A stretch of 37,975 nucleotides of DNA, taken from positions 1 to 37,975 of the forward strand of contig JASHRQ010000030.1 in the NCBI GenBank assembly GCA_030037265.1, in the 5' to 3' direction. Position 1 is the first letter of the stretch. Each line of letters begins with the position of its first letter. Positions 18,535 through 26,721 of the stretch are shown piece by piece. Origin of the DNA: Thermoplasmata archaeon (lineage in GTDB: Archaea; Thermoplasmatota; Thermoplasmata; Lutacidiplasmatales; UBA184). The position numbers were made by a program, and so were the translations under genes. Under the pieces are notes generated by a model, which searched no databases, was not told the DNA's origin, and saw nothing but the letters and a program-made list of their open reading frames with translations.

Positions 18535-19439
18535 GCGCGCTCCCGACGGCGACGGGCCCGAAGCGGCGGCGGCCCCCGCTCGTCGCCTGGGTGGTGCTGC
18601 TCGTCGTCCTCGTCGGCGTCGCGGCCGCGCTGCTCGCCGCGCCGGGCCGCTCCTCCGGCGCGGGCCCCCCGGCCCTCGGCCCGCTCCCGCTGGTCGACTC
18701 CGAGCTCGTGATCGGCGTCGCGGTGTTCGCCCTCCTCGCGACGGTCATCGGCCTGTCGGTGCGCCGCGGGGGCGTTGGGGGCGGGGGCCTCCCCCAGCGG
18801 TTCGTCGCGATCGTGCTCGTGGTGGTGCTCCTCGGGGCGCTGTTCGTCGCGCTGGCGGGGCTGGTCGCGCCGACGTCCCCGCCGACCGGACCCGGCAGCA
18901 CGGGCTCGAACGCCACGTCGCCCACCACCCCGGCGATCCCGATCGGGAACGGGACGTCGTCCGGCGGCTTCTCGCTCGGCGCGGTCGTGCCCGCCTGGCT
19001 GCCGTACGTCGGGGTCGTCGCGCTCGCGGTCATCCTCGTGCTGGTGATCGCGCCGTTCGCCATCGCGCGGTGGGAGACGCGCCGGCCCGACCGCGCGCCC
19101 CCGCCCGCCGCGGCCACCCGCGAGGCGGTCGTCGCTGCGCTCGCCGGGCTCCGGGAGGGCCCCGGCGCCGACGCGCGGGGTACCATCCTCGTGCTCTACG
19201 GCCGGCTCCTCGCCGCGACGGAGCGCCGCAGCGTGACGACGGACCCGCTCACGCCCCGGGAGGTCCAGGCGCACGTCGTCCGCCGGCTCGGCGTCCGGCC
19301 CGCCGTGGTCGCCGAGCTCACGGCCCTGTTCGAGGAGGCGCGCTACTCCGCGCACCCGATGACCCCGGCGATGGTCGACCGGGCGGAGCGGACCCTCACC
19401 GACGTCCTCGCCGACCTCGACGCCGCACCGGCGCGATGA
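18531..19439 (+). CDS. Membrane protein with C-terminal DUF4129-like domain
   Basis: Four hydrophobic segments, then ILVLYGRLLAATERRSVTTDPLTPREVQAHVVRRLG...LTALFEEARYSAHPMTPAMVDRAERTL, typical of DUF4129; ATGA overlap with the neighbouring gene. Confidence 0.8.
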   Translation: MSALPTATGPKRRRPPLVAWVVLLVVLVGVAAALLAAPGRSSGAGPPALGPLPLVDSELVIGVAVFALLATVIGLSVRRGGVGGGGLPQRFVAIVLVVVLLGALFVALAGLVAPTSPPTGPGSTGSNATSPTTPAIPIGNGTSSGGFSLGAVVPAWLPYVGVVALAVILVLVIAPFAIARWETRRPDRAPPPAAATREAVVAALAGLREGPGADARGTILVLYGRLLAATERRSVTTDPLTPREVQAHVVRRLGVRPAVVAELTALFEEARYSAHPMTPAMVDRAERTLTDVLADLDAAPAR

Positions 19440-19873
19440 CCCGCCTCGACCTCGTCCTGCTCGGAGCCGCCGGGGCCGCGGTCGCCGTCGCGGTGCTGGC
19501 CGGCCGGGACGCGGCGGTGGCGACGGTCGCCGGCGTCACCGCGATCGCGCTGGTGGCGCTGGTGGGCGCGCTGCGCCTCTGGCGGGCGGAGCGGCCTCCG
19601 GCCCCTCCCTCGCTGGTGGACGCCGGCCTGCCCGGCTGGCGGGACCCGACGCTGGAGTCCGACCCGCTCGTGAGCCTCCGCCGGGCGTTCGCGGCCGGCC
19701 GGCCCGACCGCGGGGCGATCCTGCAGGCGCTGCGGGGCCTCGACCGCGACCTGCCGCCGGAGGAGCGCCTCGCGCTGACACTCGAGGACGAGGGCCGGCT
19801 CCTCGCCGAGCCGCTCGCGGAGTTCTACGCGTGGGTCGATGGACGCCTCCGGCGGCTCGAGGGGTCGGGGTGA
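19436..19873 (+). CDS. Small membrane-anchored protein, MoxR/DUF58 cluster component
   Basis: Two hydrophobic N-terminal helices and a soluble tail; overlapping start/stop codons with both neighbours. Confidence 0.75.
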   Translation: MTRLDLVLLGAAGAAVAVAVLAGRDAAVATVAGVTAIALVALVGALRLWRAERPPAPPSLVDAGLPGWRDPTLESDPLVSLRRAFAAGRPDRGAILQALRGLDRDLPPEERLALTLEDEGRLLAEPLAEFYAWVDGRLRRLEGSG

Positions 19874-21174
19874 GCGCGCCCGCCGAGCCGCCGCCCGGGC
19901 CGTGGCACTGGACGCCGCGGGCGTTCCTGCTGTACGCCGGCGCGGGCGCCGGGTTCCTCGCGGCGCTCGTCTTCCACACGCCGGTGCCGCTCTACGTCGC
20001 CGTGCCGCTCCTGCTCGCCCCGATCGCGACGATCCTCCCGGGATTCGCCCGGGGCCGAGCGGCCCGGATCGACTGGACGGTCTCGGGCGCCGGGGCGGAC
20101 GTCCTCGTCGCGGGGACCGTCTCCGTCGACCCCCCGGTGGAGTCCGGGCAGCTCCGGGCCGAGTTCCGTCCGCCGGCGGCCCTCCACCCGGCGGCCGCCC
20201 CCTCGGTCTCCGCCCGGCCCGGCGGCCTCGAGTTCCTCCTGCGGTACCGGGTGGACGGTCCGACGCTCACCCGCCTCGCCCCGCCCCAGCTGGTCTGGCA
20301 GGACGGCCTCGGGCTGCGGACCCAGGCGCTGCGGCTCGACGACGCGCCGGACCTCGAGGTGGAGCGGTATCCCCCGGAGCTCGACCGGATCGGCCGGCTC
20401 CGGCTGCGCCGCACGACGTCCGCGCCGGGCGAGAGCCGGTCGCCGGTGCGGGGCGCGGCCGGCGAGTTCTTCGGGGTGCGGGCCTGGCAGCCGACGGACT
20501 CCCCGCGCCAGATCAACTGGCGGGCCACGGCGCGCGCCGGCGGCGCGCTCCTCGCGAACGACTTCCGGCTGGAGCGGACGGGGGACCTGATCGTGCTGCT
20601 CGACCGACGGCCGACGGACCTCGGGGCGGTCCGGAACGACCGGCTCCAGAGCGCCGCGCGCGCCGCCGCCCTCGGCATCGCCTCCGCGTTCCTCGCCGAG
20701 CGGTCGCGCGTGGGCGTCGGGGTGTACGGGGAGGAGCTCACCGTCGTGCCGCTCGGGCGCGGCCGCGTCCAGCGCTACCGGATCGCGCAGCTGCTTCGGG
20801 AGGCGACCGGCCCGGTGCGGCCCGGGCCGTCCGAGCGGCTCGCGATCGCCGCCCGCCGGTACTTTCCCCCGGGGACGCTCACGGTCTTCCTCACGAGCCT
20901 CGCCGACGAGGAGTCGATCGTGCCGGTCGTCCACCTCCGGCGCCGGGGGTTCCCGACCGTCGTCCTGAGCCCGTCGCCGCTCGCCGTGCTCGACGTGGGC
21001 GGGACCGCCCCGGAGGAGGTGCTCGCGGCGCGGCTCCTCCGGCTGCTCCGCCGGCGGCGGATCGCCGACGCCTGGACGGAGGCCCCGATCGTCGACTGGC
21101 CCGACTTCTGGTCGCTCGAGCCGTTCGTGAGCTACCTCGAACGGCCGGCCTACTCGGGAGGGCGGGCCGCGTGA
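19870..21174 (+). CDS. DUF58 domain protein (vWA-like)
   Basis: REFFGVRAWQPTDSPRQINWRATARAGGALLANDFRLERTGDLIVLLDRRPTD and RVGVGVYGEELTVVPLGRGRVQ: DUF58 hallmarks; GTGA overlap start. Confidence 0.92.
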   Translation: MSAPAEPPPGPWHWTPRAFLLYAGAGAGFLAALVFHTPVPLYVAVPLLLAPIATILPGFARGRAARIDWTVSGAGADVLVAGTVSVDPPVESGQLRAEFRPPAALHPAAAPSVSARPGGLEFLLRYRVDGPTLTRLAPPQLVWQDGLGLRTQALRLDDAPDLEVERYPPELDRIGRLRLRRTTSAPGESRSPVRGAAGEFFGVRAWQPTDSPRQINWRATARAGGALLANDFRLERTGDLIVLLDRRPTDLGAVRNDRLQSAARAAALGIASAFLAERSRVGVGVYGEELTVVPLGRGRVQRYRIAQLLREATGPVRPGPSERLAIAARRYFPPGTLTVFLTSLADEESIVPVVHLRRRGFPTVVLSPSPLAVLDVGGTAPEEVLAARLLRLLRRRRIADAWTEAPIVDWPDFWSLEPFVSYLERPAYSGGRAA

Positions 21175-21704
21175 CCGCCCCGACGGCGTCCGGTCCCGCG
21201 CGCGGCCGGTGGGCCCTCGCACCGTTCCTCCTGCCGGCCGCGGTGCCGATCGCGTTCTGGGCGCTCACCTCGGGCTGGCCGCTGGCGGTGGGGCTCGCGG
21301 TGCTGGGGGCACCGCTCGTCGCGGCCGGGGTCCTCCTGGGGTCGGGCCGGGAGGCGCTCGCCGACGCGTCGCCGGTCCCGCCGCTCGCCGGGCTGCTGCT
21401 CCTCTCGACCCAGGTCCCGGCGACCTTCGGGAACCTCCTGCTCGCGGCGGTGGGCGGGCTGGGCCTCCTCCTGTGGCTCGGCGCGAGCCGGCCGACGGGG
21501 ATGGCGCTCCGACCGGTGCTCGCGGGGCTCTGGCTGCCGACGCTCGCCGTCGCCGTGGCGCTCGTGCTCCCGACGGTGCTGCCGGCCGGGGTCGCGAACG
21601 GGTTCGGGGTCGCGGCCGCGCTGCTCGCCGTCGCGCTCGGGCTCGCCGTCTGGCTGCTCGAGTCGGGCCGCTCGGCGGAGCCCGAGCCGGCCCCGACAGG
21701 CTGA
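21171..21704 (+). CDS. Hydrophobic membrane protein, MoxR/DUF58 cluster component
   Basis: GTG start overlapping the DUF58 stop; about five hydrophobic segments. Confidence 0.72.
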   Translation: MTAPTASGPARGRWALAPFLLPAAVPIAFWALTSGWPLAVGLAVLGAPLVAAGVLLGSGREALADASPVPPLAGLLLLSTQVPATFGNLLLAAVGGLGLLLWLGASRPTGMALRPVLAGLWLPTLAVAVALVLPTVLPAGVANGFGVAAALLAVALGLAVWLLESGRSAEPEPAPTG

Positions 21705-21775
21705 AGAGCGACGCGGCCCCTCCCGTCCCCGGAGCCACCCTCCGGGGCGGCTTCCGGGCGCCGTCGAAGGGTCCC

Positions 21776-21857
21776 TCCTGACCACCGCGGGCGCGACGCC
21801 CGCCGAGGATGACGAGAGGACAACCCCGGTGTCCGACACCCCCGGCCGGGGTCAGGA
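21776..21857. ncRNA. Candidate structured RNA or regulatory element in the DUF58-moxR intergenic region (strand unknown)
   Basis: 8-nt perfect closing stem TCCTGACC (21776-21783)/GGTCAGGA (21850-21857) enclosing hairpin GCGGGCG-CGA-CGCCCGC (21787-21803) and palindromes GGTGTC-C-GACACC (21828-21840) and CCCCGGCCGGGG (21840-21851). Confidence 0.3.
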
Positions 21858-21971
21858 CGCCGAGGGGGCCGAACGGCCATCGAGGACGCGCTCCGTTACG
21901 GCCGGGGGACAGCGCCGAGGCCGGCGCCATATACGCCGGCCGGCCTTCCGAGGGGCCCCGGGAGGGTCTCC

Positions 21972-22922
21972 GTGCAGCCGGCCGACGCGAAGCGCGCGAT
22001 GGACGAGGTCGTCGCGGCGGTCCACACCGCCGTCGTCGGACGGCCGGAGGCGCTCGACCTCGTGGCCACCGGGCTCCTCGCCGACGGCCACCTCCTCCTC
22101 GAGGACCTCCCGGGGCTCGGGAAGACGCTGATCGCGAAGTCGTTCGCGCAGGCGCTCGGGCTCTCGTTCGCCCGCATCCAGTTCACCGCCGACCTGCTCC
22201 CGCACGACCTCACGGGCGGCGAGGTGTGGGACGCCGCCCGCTCGCAGTTCGAGTTCCGGCCCGGGCCGCTGTTCGCGAACCTCGTGCTCGCCGACGAGAT
22301 CAATCGCGCCCCGCCGAAGGTCCAGTCGGCGCTCCTCGAGGCGATGCAGGAGTACCAGGTCACGAGCGACCGGGCGAGCCACCCGCTCGACCGGCCGTTC
22401 CTCGTGCTCGCGACGCAGAACCCGCTCGAGCTCGAGGGGACGTACCCGCTCCCGGAGGCCCAGGTCGACCGGTTCCTCCTCCGGCTCTCCGTCGGCTATC
22501 CGACCCCCGACGAGGAGCGGGAGATCCTGGAGCGGCGACGGGCACGGAAGGAGGACCCGGCGCCGGTGCCGGCGGTGCTCGACCGGGACCGGTTCCGGGC
22601 GGTGCAGCGCGCGGTCGAGGAGGTGGCGATCGACCCCGCGCTCGAGGCGTACGCGGTGGCGCTCGCCACCGCGACGCGCGTCGACCCCCGGTCGGAGGTG
22701 GGCGCCTCCCCGCGCGGGTCGCTCGCGCTCCTGAAGCTCGGGCGCGCGCACGCGCTGCTCCGGGGCCGGGACTACACGCTCCCCGACGACCTCAAGGCGG
22801 TCGCGGTCCCGGCGCTCGCGCACCGGATCCTCGTGAAGCCCGAGCCGTGGGTCCGCGGCGTCCGGGGAACCCAGGTCGCGCGCGAGGCGCTCGCGCGCGT
22901 GCCGGTGCCGAAGGTCCCGTAG
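21972..22922 (+). CDS. MoxR-family AAA+ ATPase
   Basis: LLEDLPGLGKTLIAKSFAQALGLSFARIQFTADLLPHDLTGGEV, LADEINRAPPKVQSALLEAMQE and ATQNPLELEGTYPLPEAQVDRF. Confidence 0.96.
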   Translation: MQPADAKRAMDEVVAAVHTAVVGRPEALDLVATGLLADGHLLLEDLPGLGKTLIAKSFAQALGLSFARIQFTADLLPHDLTGGEVWDAARSQFEFRPGPLFANLVLADEINRAPPKVQSALLEAMQEYQVTSDRASHPLDRPFLVLATQNPLELEGTYPLPEAQVDRFLLRLSVGYPTPDEEREILERRRARKEDPAPVPAVLDRDRFRAVQRAVEEVAIDPALEAYAVALATATRVDPRSEVGASPRGSLALLKLGRAHALLRGRDYTLPDDLKAVAVPALAHRILVKPEPWVRGVRGTQVAREALARVPVPKVP

Positions 22923-22976
22923 GCTACGGGGGCCGGCCGGGCAAGCCGTTTTGAGGGGCGCCGGGGTCCGCGCGGC

Positions 22977-23930
22977 GTGCCCGCCCCGCGCGCGGTCGTC
23001 GTCGCCGACCCGATCGACCGGGCGGCGCTCGACCGGCTCCGGGCGGCCGACTGCCGGGTGGTGGACGCCACCGCCGGGCCCGAGGCGCTCGCGGCCGCGC
23101 TCCCGGATGCGTGGGCGCTCCTCGTCCGCAGCCGGACCCGGGTGACGGCGGCGCTGCTCGACGCGGCGCCGAACCTCCGCGTGATCGCCCGCGCGGGGGT
23201 CGGCGTGGACAACGTGGACCTCGACGCCGCGACGCGCCGGTCGGTGCGCGTCGTGAACGCGCCCACGGCGGCGACGACGAGCGTCGCCGAGCTGACGGTC
23301 GCGCTGCTGCTGCTGCTCGTCCGGGACCTGTACGGCGCGATCCCGGAGACGAAGGCGGGACGCTGGCCCCGGGGGGTCCGCGGCGCCGAGCTCGCGGGGA
23401 AGACGGTGGGGCTCGTCGGCTACGGCCGGATCGGCCGCGAGGTCGCCCGGCGCGTCGAGGCGTTCGGCGCCACCGTCCTCGCCCACGACCCGTGGCTCCC
23501 CCGCTCCCCGGACCACGTCCCGCTCCTCCCGCTCGACGAGCTCCTCCCCCGCGCCCACCTCCTGAGCCTCCACGCGGCGGCGAACGACGCGAACCGGCAC
23601 CTGCTGAACGCGGAGCGGCTCGCGCGCCTGCCGCGCGGCGCCTACGTCGTGAACGTCGCGCGCGGCGCGCTCGTGTACGAGGAGGCGCTGCTCGCGGCGC
23701 TCGACTCCGGGCCGGTCGCCGGCGCCGCGCTGGACGTCTTCGAGGTCGAGCCGCCGACGCGCCGCCGGCTGCTCGAGCATCCCCGCGTGATCGCGACGCC
23801 GCACCTGGGCGCCTCCACGCCGGAGGCCCAGACGCGCGCCGGCGCGCAGGTCGCGGAGGAGCTCGAGCGGCTCCTCCGCGGGGAGCGCCCGCTTTATCTA
23901 GTGAACACGGAACTGGCGACGGCGCCATGA
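22977..23930 (+). CDS. D-3-phosphoglycerate dehydrogenase-like NAD-dependent 2-hydroxyacid dehydrogenase (short form, no ACT domain)
   Basis: ARAGVGVDNVDLDAATRRSVRVVNAP, GKTVGLVGYGRIGREVARR, NVARGALVYEEALLAAL and TPHLGASTPEAQ. Confidence 0.92.
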   Translation: MPAPRAVVVADPIDRAALDRLRAADCRVVDATAGPEALAAALPDAWALLVRSRTRVTAALLDAAPNLRVIARAGVGVDNVDLDAATRRSVRVVNAPTAATTSVAELTVALLLLLVRDLYGAIPETKAGRWPRGVRGAELAGKTVGLVGYGRIGREVARRVEAFGATVLAHDPWLPRSPDHVPLLPLDELLPRAHLLSLHAAANDANRHLLNAERLARLPRGAYVVNVARGALVYEEALLAALDSGPVAGAALDVFEVEPPTRRRLLEHPRVIATPHLGASTPEAQTRAGAQVAEELERLLRGERPLYLVNTELATAP

Positions 23931-25063
23931 CGTTCGACCCCGAGACCGCGACGTTCCTCATCGCCGGACCGGTGCGGATCCACCCGCGCGTGCTGCGCGC
24001 GATGGAGTTCCCGTCGGTGAACCACCGGGGGGAGTACTTCCACCGCGTCGTCGGCGAGATCCGGGAGCTGCTCCCGGTGCTGTTCGCCGCCCGCGGCCAC
24101 CAGGCGGTGCTGTCCGGCAGCGGCACGGCCGGCCTGGAGGCGCTCTACTCCGCCCTCCTGCGGCCCGACGACCGGGCGCTCGTGCTCACGAACGGGAACT
24201 TTGGCGAGCGCGGGGCGGAGATCGCCCGGCGGTACGCGCGGGACGTGACGACGGTCTCGGCGCCGTGGGGCGAGGCGATCCCGGTCGACGCGGTCCGCGC
24301 GGAGCTCGAGAAGGGCGGCTACCGCGCCGTGATCGCGGTCCACAACGAGACGAGCGCCGGGCTCGCGAACGACCTCGCCGCGCTCGCGCCGCACGTGCGG
24401 AAGTCCGGCGCGCTGTTCCTCGTCGACGGGATCTCCGCGGTGGCGGGCATCCCGGTGCGCATCGACGACTGGGGGATCGACGGGATCGTCACCGGGAGCC
24501 AGAAGGGGCTGGCCGCGCCGCCCGGCCTCGCGCTGGTCCACCTGTCCGACCGGGCGTTCGCGGAGCTCCACCCGCGCACGCAGTACCTCGACCTCGCCGC
24601 CCACCTCGCGTCGCTCGAGAAGAACGACACGCCGTGGACCCCGGCGGTCCCGCTGTTCCTGGCGCTCCACGAGGCGCTGAAGCTCCTCCGCGAGGAGGGG
24701 CTCGAGGCGCGCCTCGCGCGGACCCACCAGCTCGCCGAGGCGACGCGGGCGGCCGTCGAGGCCGCGGGGCTCCGCCTGTTCGCCGACCGTCGGTACGCGT
24801 CCGACACCGTGAGCGCGGTGAAGCTCCCCGACGGGATGGACGAGGAGTCGATCCGACGCACGCTCCTCACGACGTACAACGTCGAGGTGCAGGGCGGCCA
24901 GGGGCCGTACCGCGGGAAGATCTTCCGCATCGGCCACATGGGGATCGCCTCCTGGGCGGACCTCCTCGTCACGTTCGCGGGGCTCGAGCGGATCCTCCAC
25001 CGGGCCGGCCGCCTCCCGACGCCCGGGGCCGCGCTCGCGGCGATCGAGTCGCGGATGCCCTGA
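23927..25063 (+). CDS. Class V aminotransferase (serine/alanine-glyoxylate or phosphoserine type)
   Basis: LIAGPVRIHPRVLRAMEFPSVNHRGEYFHRVVGEIRELL, LVDGISAVAGIPVRIDDWGIDGIVTGSQKGLAAPPGLALV; ATGA overlap with the PGDH gene. Confidence 0.93.
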   Translation: MTFDPETATFLIAGPVRIHPRVLRAMEFPSVNHRGEYFHRVVGEIRELLPVLFAARGHQAVLSGSGTAGLEALYSALLRPDDRALVLTNGNFGERGAEIARRYARDVTTVSAPWGEAIPVDAVRAELEKGGYRAVIAVHNETSAGLANDLAALAPHVRKSGALFLVDGISAVAGIPVRIDDWGIDGIVTGSQKGLAAPPGLALVHLSDRAFAELHPRTQYLDLAAHLASLEKNDTPWTPAVPLFLALHEALKLLREEGLEARLARTHQLAEATRAAVEAAGLRLFADRRYASDTVSAVKLPDGMDEESIRRTLLTTYNVEVQGGQGPYRGKIFRIGHMGIASWADLLVTFAGLERILHRAGRLPTPGAALAAIESRMP

Positions 25064-25071
25064 CGGGGCCC

Positions 25072-25524
25072 CTAGATATCGACGACGACCCGGGCGCGGT
25101 GGCGCTCGAGGTCGACCGTGAGCCCGTGGTAGGTCACGGCCTTCACGTCGAAATGCCGGGGGTGCCGCGCGGGGTCGTACCGCTCGCCGCGGAGCTGCGC
25201 GAGGAGCGCCGTCGGCGGCGAGCCGACGGGCCGGCAGGTGACCGCCCGGGCGAGGAACCCCTCCTCGTCCTCGAGCGCGATCAGCCGCGAGAGGTACGCG
25301 ACCACGAGCGCCGGCGGGTCGGCGCCGCTCGCCTCGACCGCCCGCTCCTCCCGCGCCCGGACCGTCCGGAGGTCGGTCATGAGCGCGAACAGCCCGAGCC
25401 CGAGCGCCTCGAACAGGCCGGCCGTCGAGCCGGCGCGGGCCCACAGACCGACGTCGGCGGTCGTCGGGAAGCTCCCCCACGCGCGCTCCGTCGGTCGCTC
25501 CCTCCCCGGTCGGCGAACGGCCAT
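25072..25524 (-). CDS. Archease (RtcB-activating protein)
   Basis: PTTADVGLWARAGSTAGLFEALGLGLFALMTDL...YLSRLIALEDEEGFLARAV...DPARHPRHFDVKAVTYHGLTV. Confidence 0.92.
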   Translation of the reverse strand: MAVRRPGRERPTERAWGSFPTTADVGLWARAGSTAGLFEALGLGLFALMTDLRTVRAREERAVEASGADPPALVVAYLSRLIALEDEEGFLARAVTCRPVGSPPTALLAQLRGERYDPARHPRHFDVKAVTYHGLTVDLERHRARVVVDI

Positions 25525-25574
25525 CGGGAACGGGCTTATAGGGGGCGGCCCGCCTTGCCGGGAGCTGGGTCCCG

Positions 25575-26363
25575 ATGCGGGCGAGCTTCATCGTTCCGAC
25601 GCTGAACGAATCGACGTCCATCGGCCACGTCCTCCAGTCGTTCCGGTCGGCCGCGGAGTCGGCGAACCAGCGGTTCCTCTATCGGAGCCCGATCGACTGG
25701 GAGCTCCTCGTCGTCGACGGGCCCTCGACCGACGGGACGGCCGACGCCGCCCGGGCGGCGGGCGCGCGGGTGCTGTCCGAGCCGCGCCGCGGGTACGGCC
25801 GGGCGTACCGGACCGGGTTCGCGGCGGCGACGGGGGAGGTCGTCGCGACGGCCGACGGGGACGCGAGCTACCCGGTGGAGGAGATCCCGTGGCTCGTGCT
25901 CCACCTGCTCGAGCACCGGCTCGACTTCCTCACCTGCGACCGGCTGAGCTACCTCGACCGACGGGCGATGACGATGGAGCACCGGATCGGCAACGAGCTG
26001 CTCAACTTCACCCTGCGGGCGGCGTTCCACGCCGCCCTCCAGGGGACGCCGGCGCGGGTGCTGCGCGACAGCCAGAGCGGCATGTGGATCTTCCGCCGGG
26101 AGATCCTCGACCGGCTCCACCTGGCGCAGGACGGGATGGCGTTCAGCGAGGAGCTGAAGCTCGAGGTGCTGCTCCACGGGCTCCGGCTCGAGGAGGTGCC
26201 GATCCACTACTCCGAGCGGTGGGGGGCGCCGAAGCTGTCGAGCTGGCGCGACGGGACGCGGAACCTGCTGTTCCTGTTCCGCAAGCGCGCGCAGGTCTCG
26301 CGCGAGGAGCGCCGGGGGTCTCCGCACGCCGCGCGGGCCGACCCCGACGGGGCCCCGCCCTGA
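25575..26363 (+). CDS. Family 2 glycosyltransferase (dolichyl-phosphate sugar synthase-like)
   Basis: SFIVPTLNESTSIGHVL, VVDGPSTDGTADAARAAGARVLSEPRRGYGRAYRTGFAAATGEVVATADGDASYPVEEIP and RDSQSGMWIFRR. Confidence 0.9.
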   Translation: MRASFIVPTLNESTSIGHVLQSFRSAAESANQRFLYRSPIDWELLVVDGPSTDGTADAARAAGARVLSEPRRGYGRAYRTGFAAATGEVVATADGDASYPVEEIPWLVLHLLEHRLDFLTCDRLSYLDRRAMTMEHRIGNELLNFTLRAAFHAALQGTPARVLRDSQSGMWIFRREILDRLHLAQDGMAFSEELKLEVLLHGLRLEEVPIHYSERWGAPKLSSWRDGTRNLLFLFRKRAQVSREERRGSPHAARADPDGAPP

Positions 26364-26368
26364 GCCCG

Positions 26369-26521
26369 CTACTTCGTCTTGCCGGACCGCTCGCGCGACT
26401 TCGGCCGGAGGCCGTGGTAGCCGCACTTCCGGCACTGCACCGCCCGGACCGGGTTCCGCGCCGAGCAGTTCATGCAGACCTTCTTCAGGAGGAGCCGGTT
26501 CACGGCCTCGGGGAACGGCAT
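26369..26521 (-). CDS. rpl40e: 50S ribosomal protein L40e
   Basis: [51 protein letters not shown]40e zinc ribbon; TTTTAAA box about 28 nt upstream. Confidence 0.95.
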   Translation of the reverse strand: MPFPEAVNRLLLKKVCMNCSARNPVRAVQCRKCGYHGLRPKSRERSGKTK

Positions 26522-26570
26522 GGGCGGCGGCCGACCCGCCGGTCCTTTTAAAGCGTTCCCGGACCGCGGC

Positions 26571-26719
26571 TGCGGGAGTCGAGGAGAGGCCTTCGGCCTC
26601 AAAGCCCGTAGAGCTCGCAACCCCTAACAGGGGGCATGGCTAATGCCGACCTGGACGGGGACCTGAAGTTAGAAGCTCCGGAGCAGCAGAAGCAGTGCCC
26701 CTCGATGGGGGTGGATTGA
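26571..26719 (+). ncRNA. Candidate orphan IS200/IS605 right end / TnpB omega-RNA (reRNA)-like structured segment
   Basis: Run of hairpins: TGCGGG/CCCGTA (26571-26576/26605-26610) enclosing GAGGCC-TTC-GGCCTC (26586-26600); CCCCT-AAC-AGGGG (26621-26633); GGCAT-GGCTA-ATGCC (26633-26647); GAAGTTAGAAGCTCCGGAGC; CCCC-TCGAT-GGGG (26698-26710) followed by GTGGATTGAA. No tnpB next to it. Confidence 0.4.
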
Positions 26720-26721
26720 AT

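Noticed and set aside
21776-21857. tRNA gene interpretation of the 82-nt structured segment
   Set aside because: The closing stem resembles an acceptor stem, but there is no TTC-containing T-arm, no canonical anticodon loop and no D-arm consensus.
26571-26719. CRISPR-like array interpretation of the successive hairpins
   Set aside because: The hairpins differ in sequence and spacing; there are no direct repeats or spacers.
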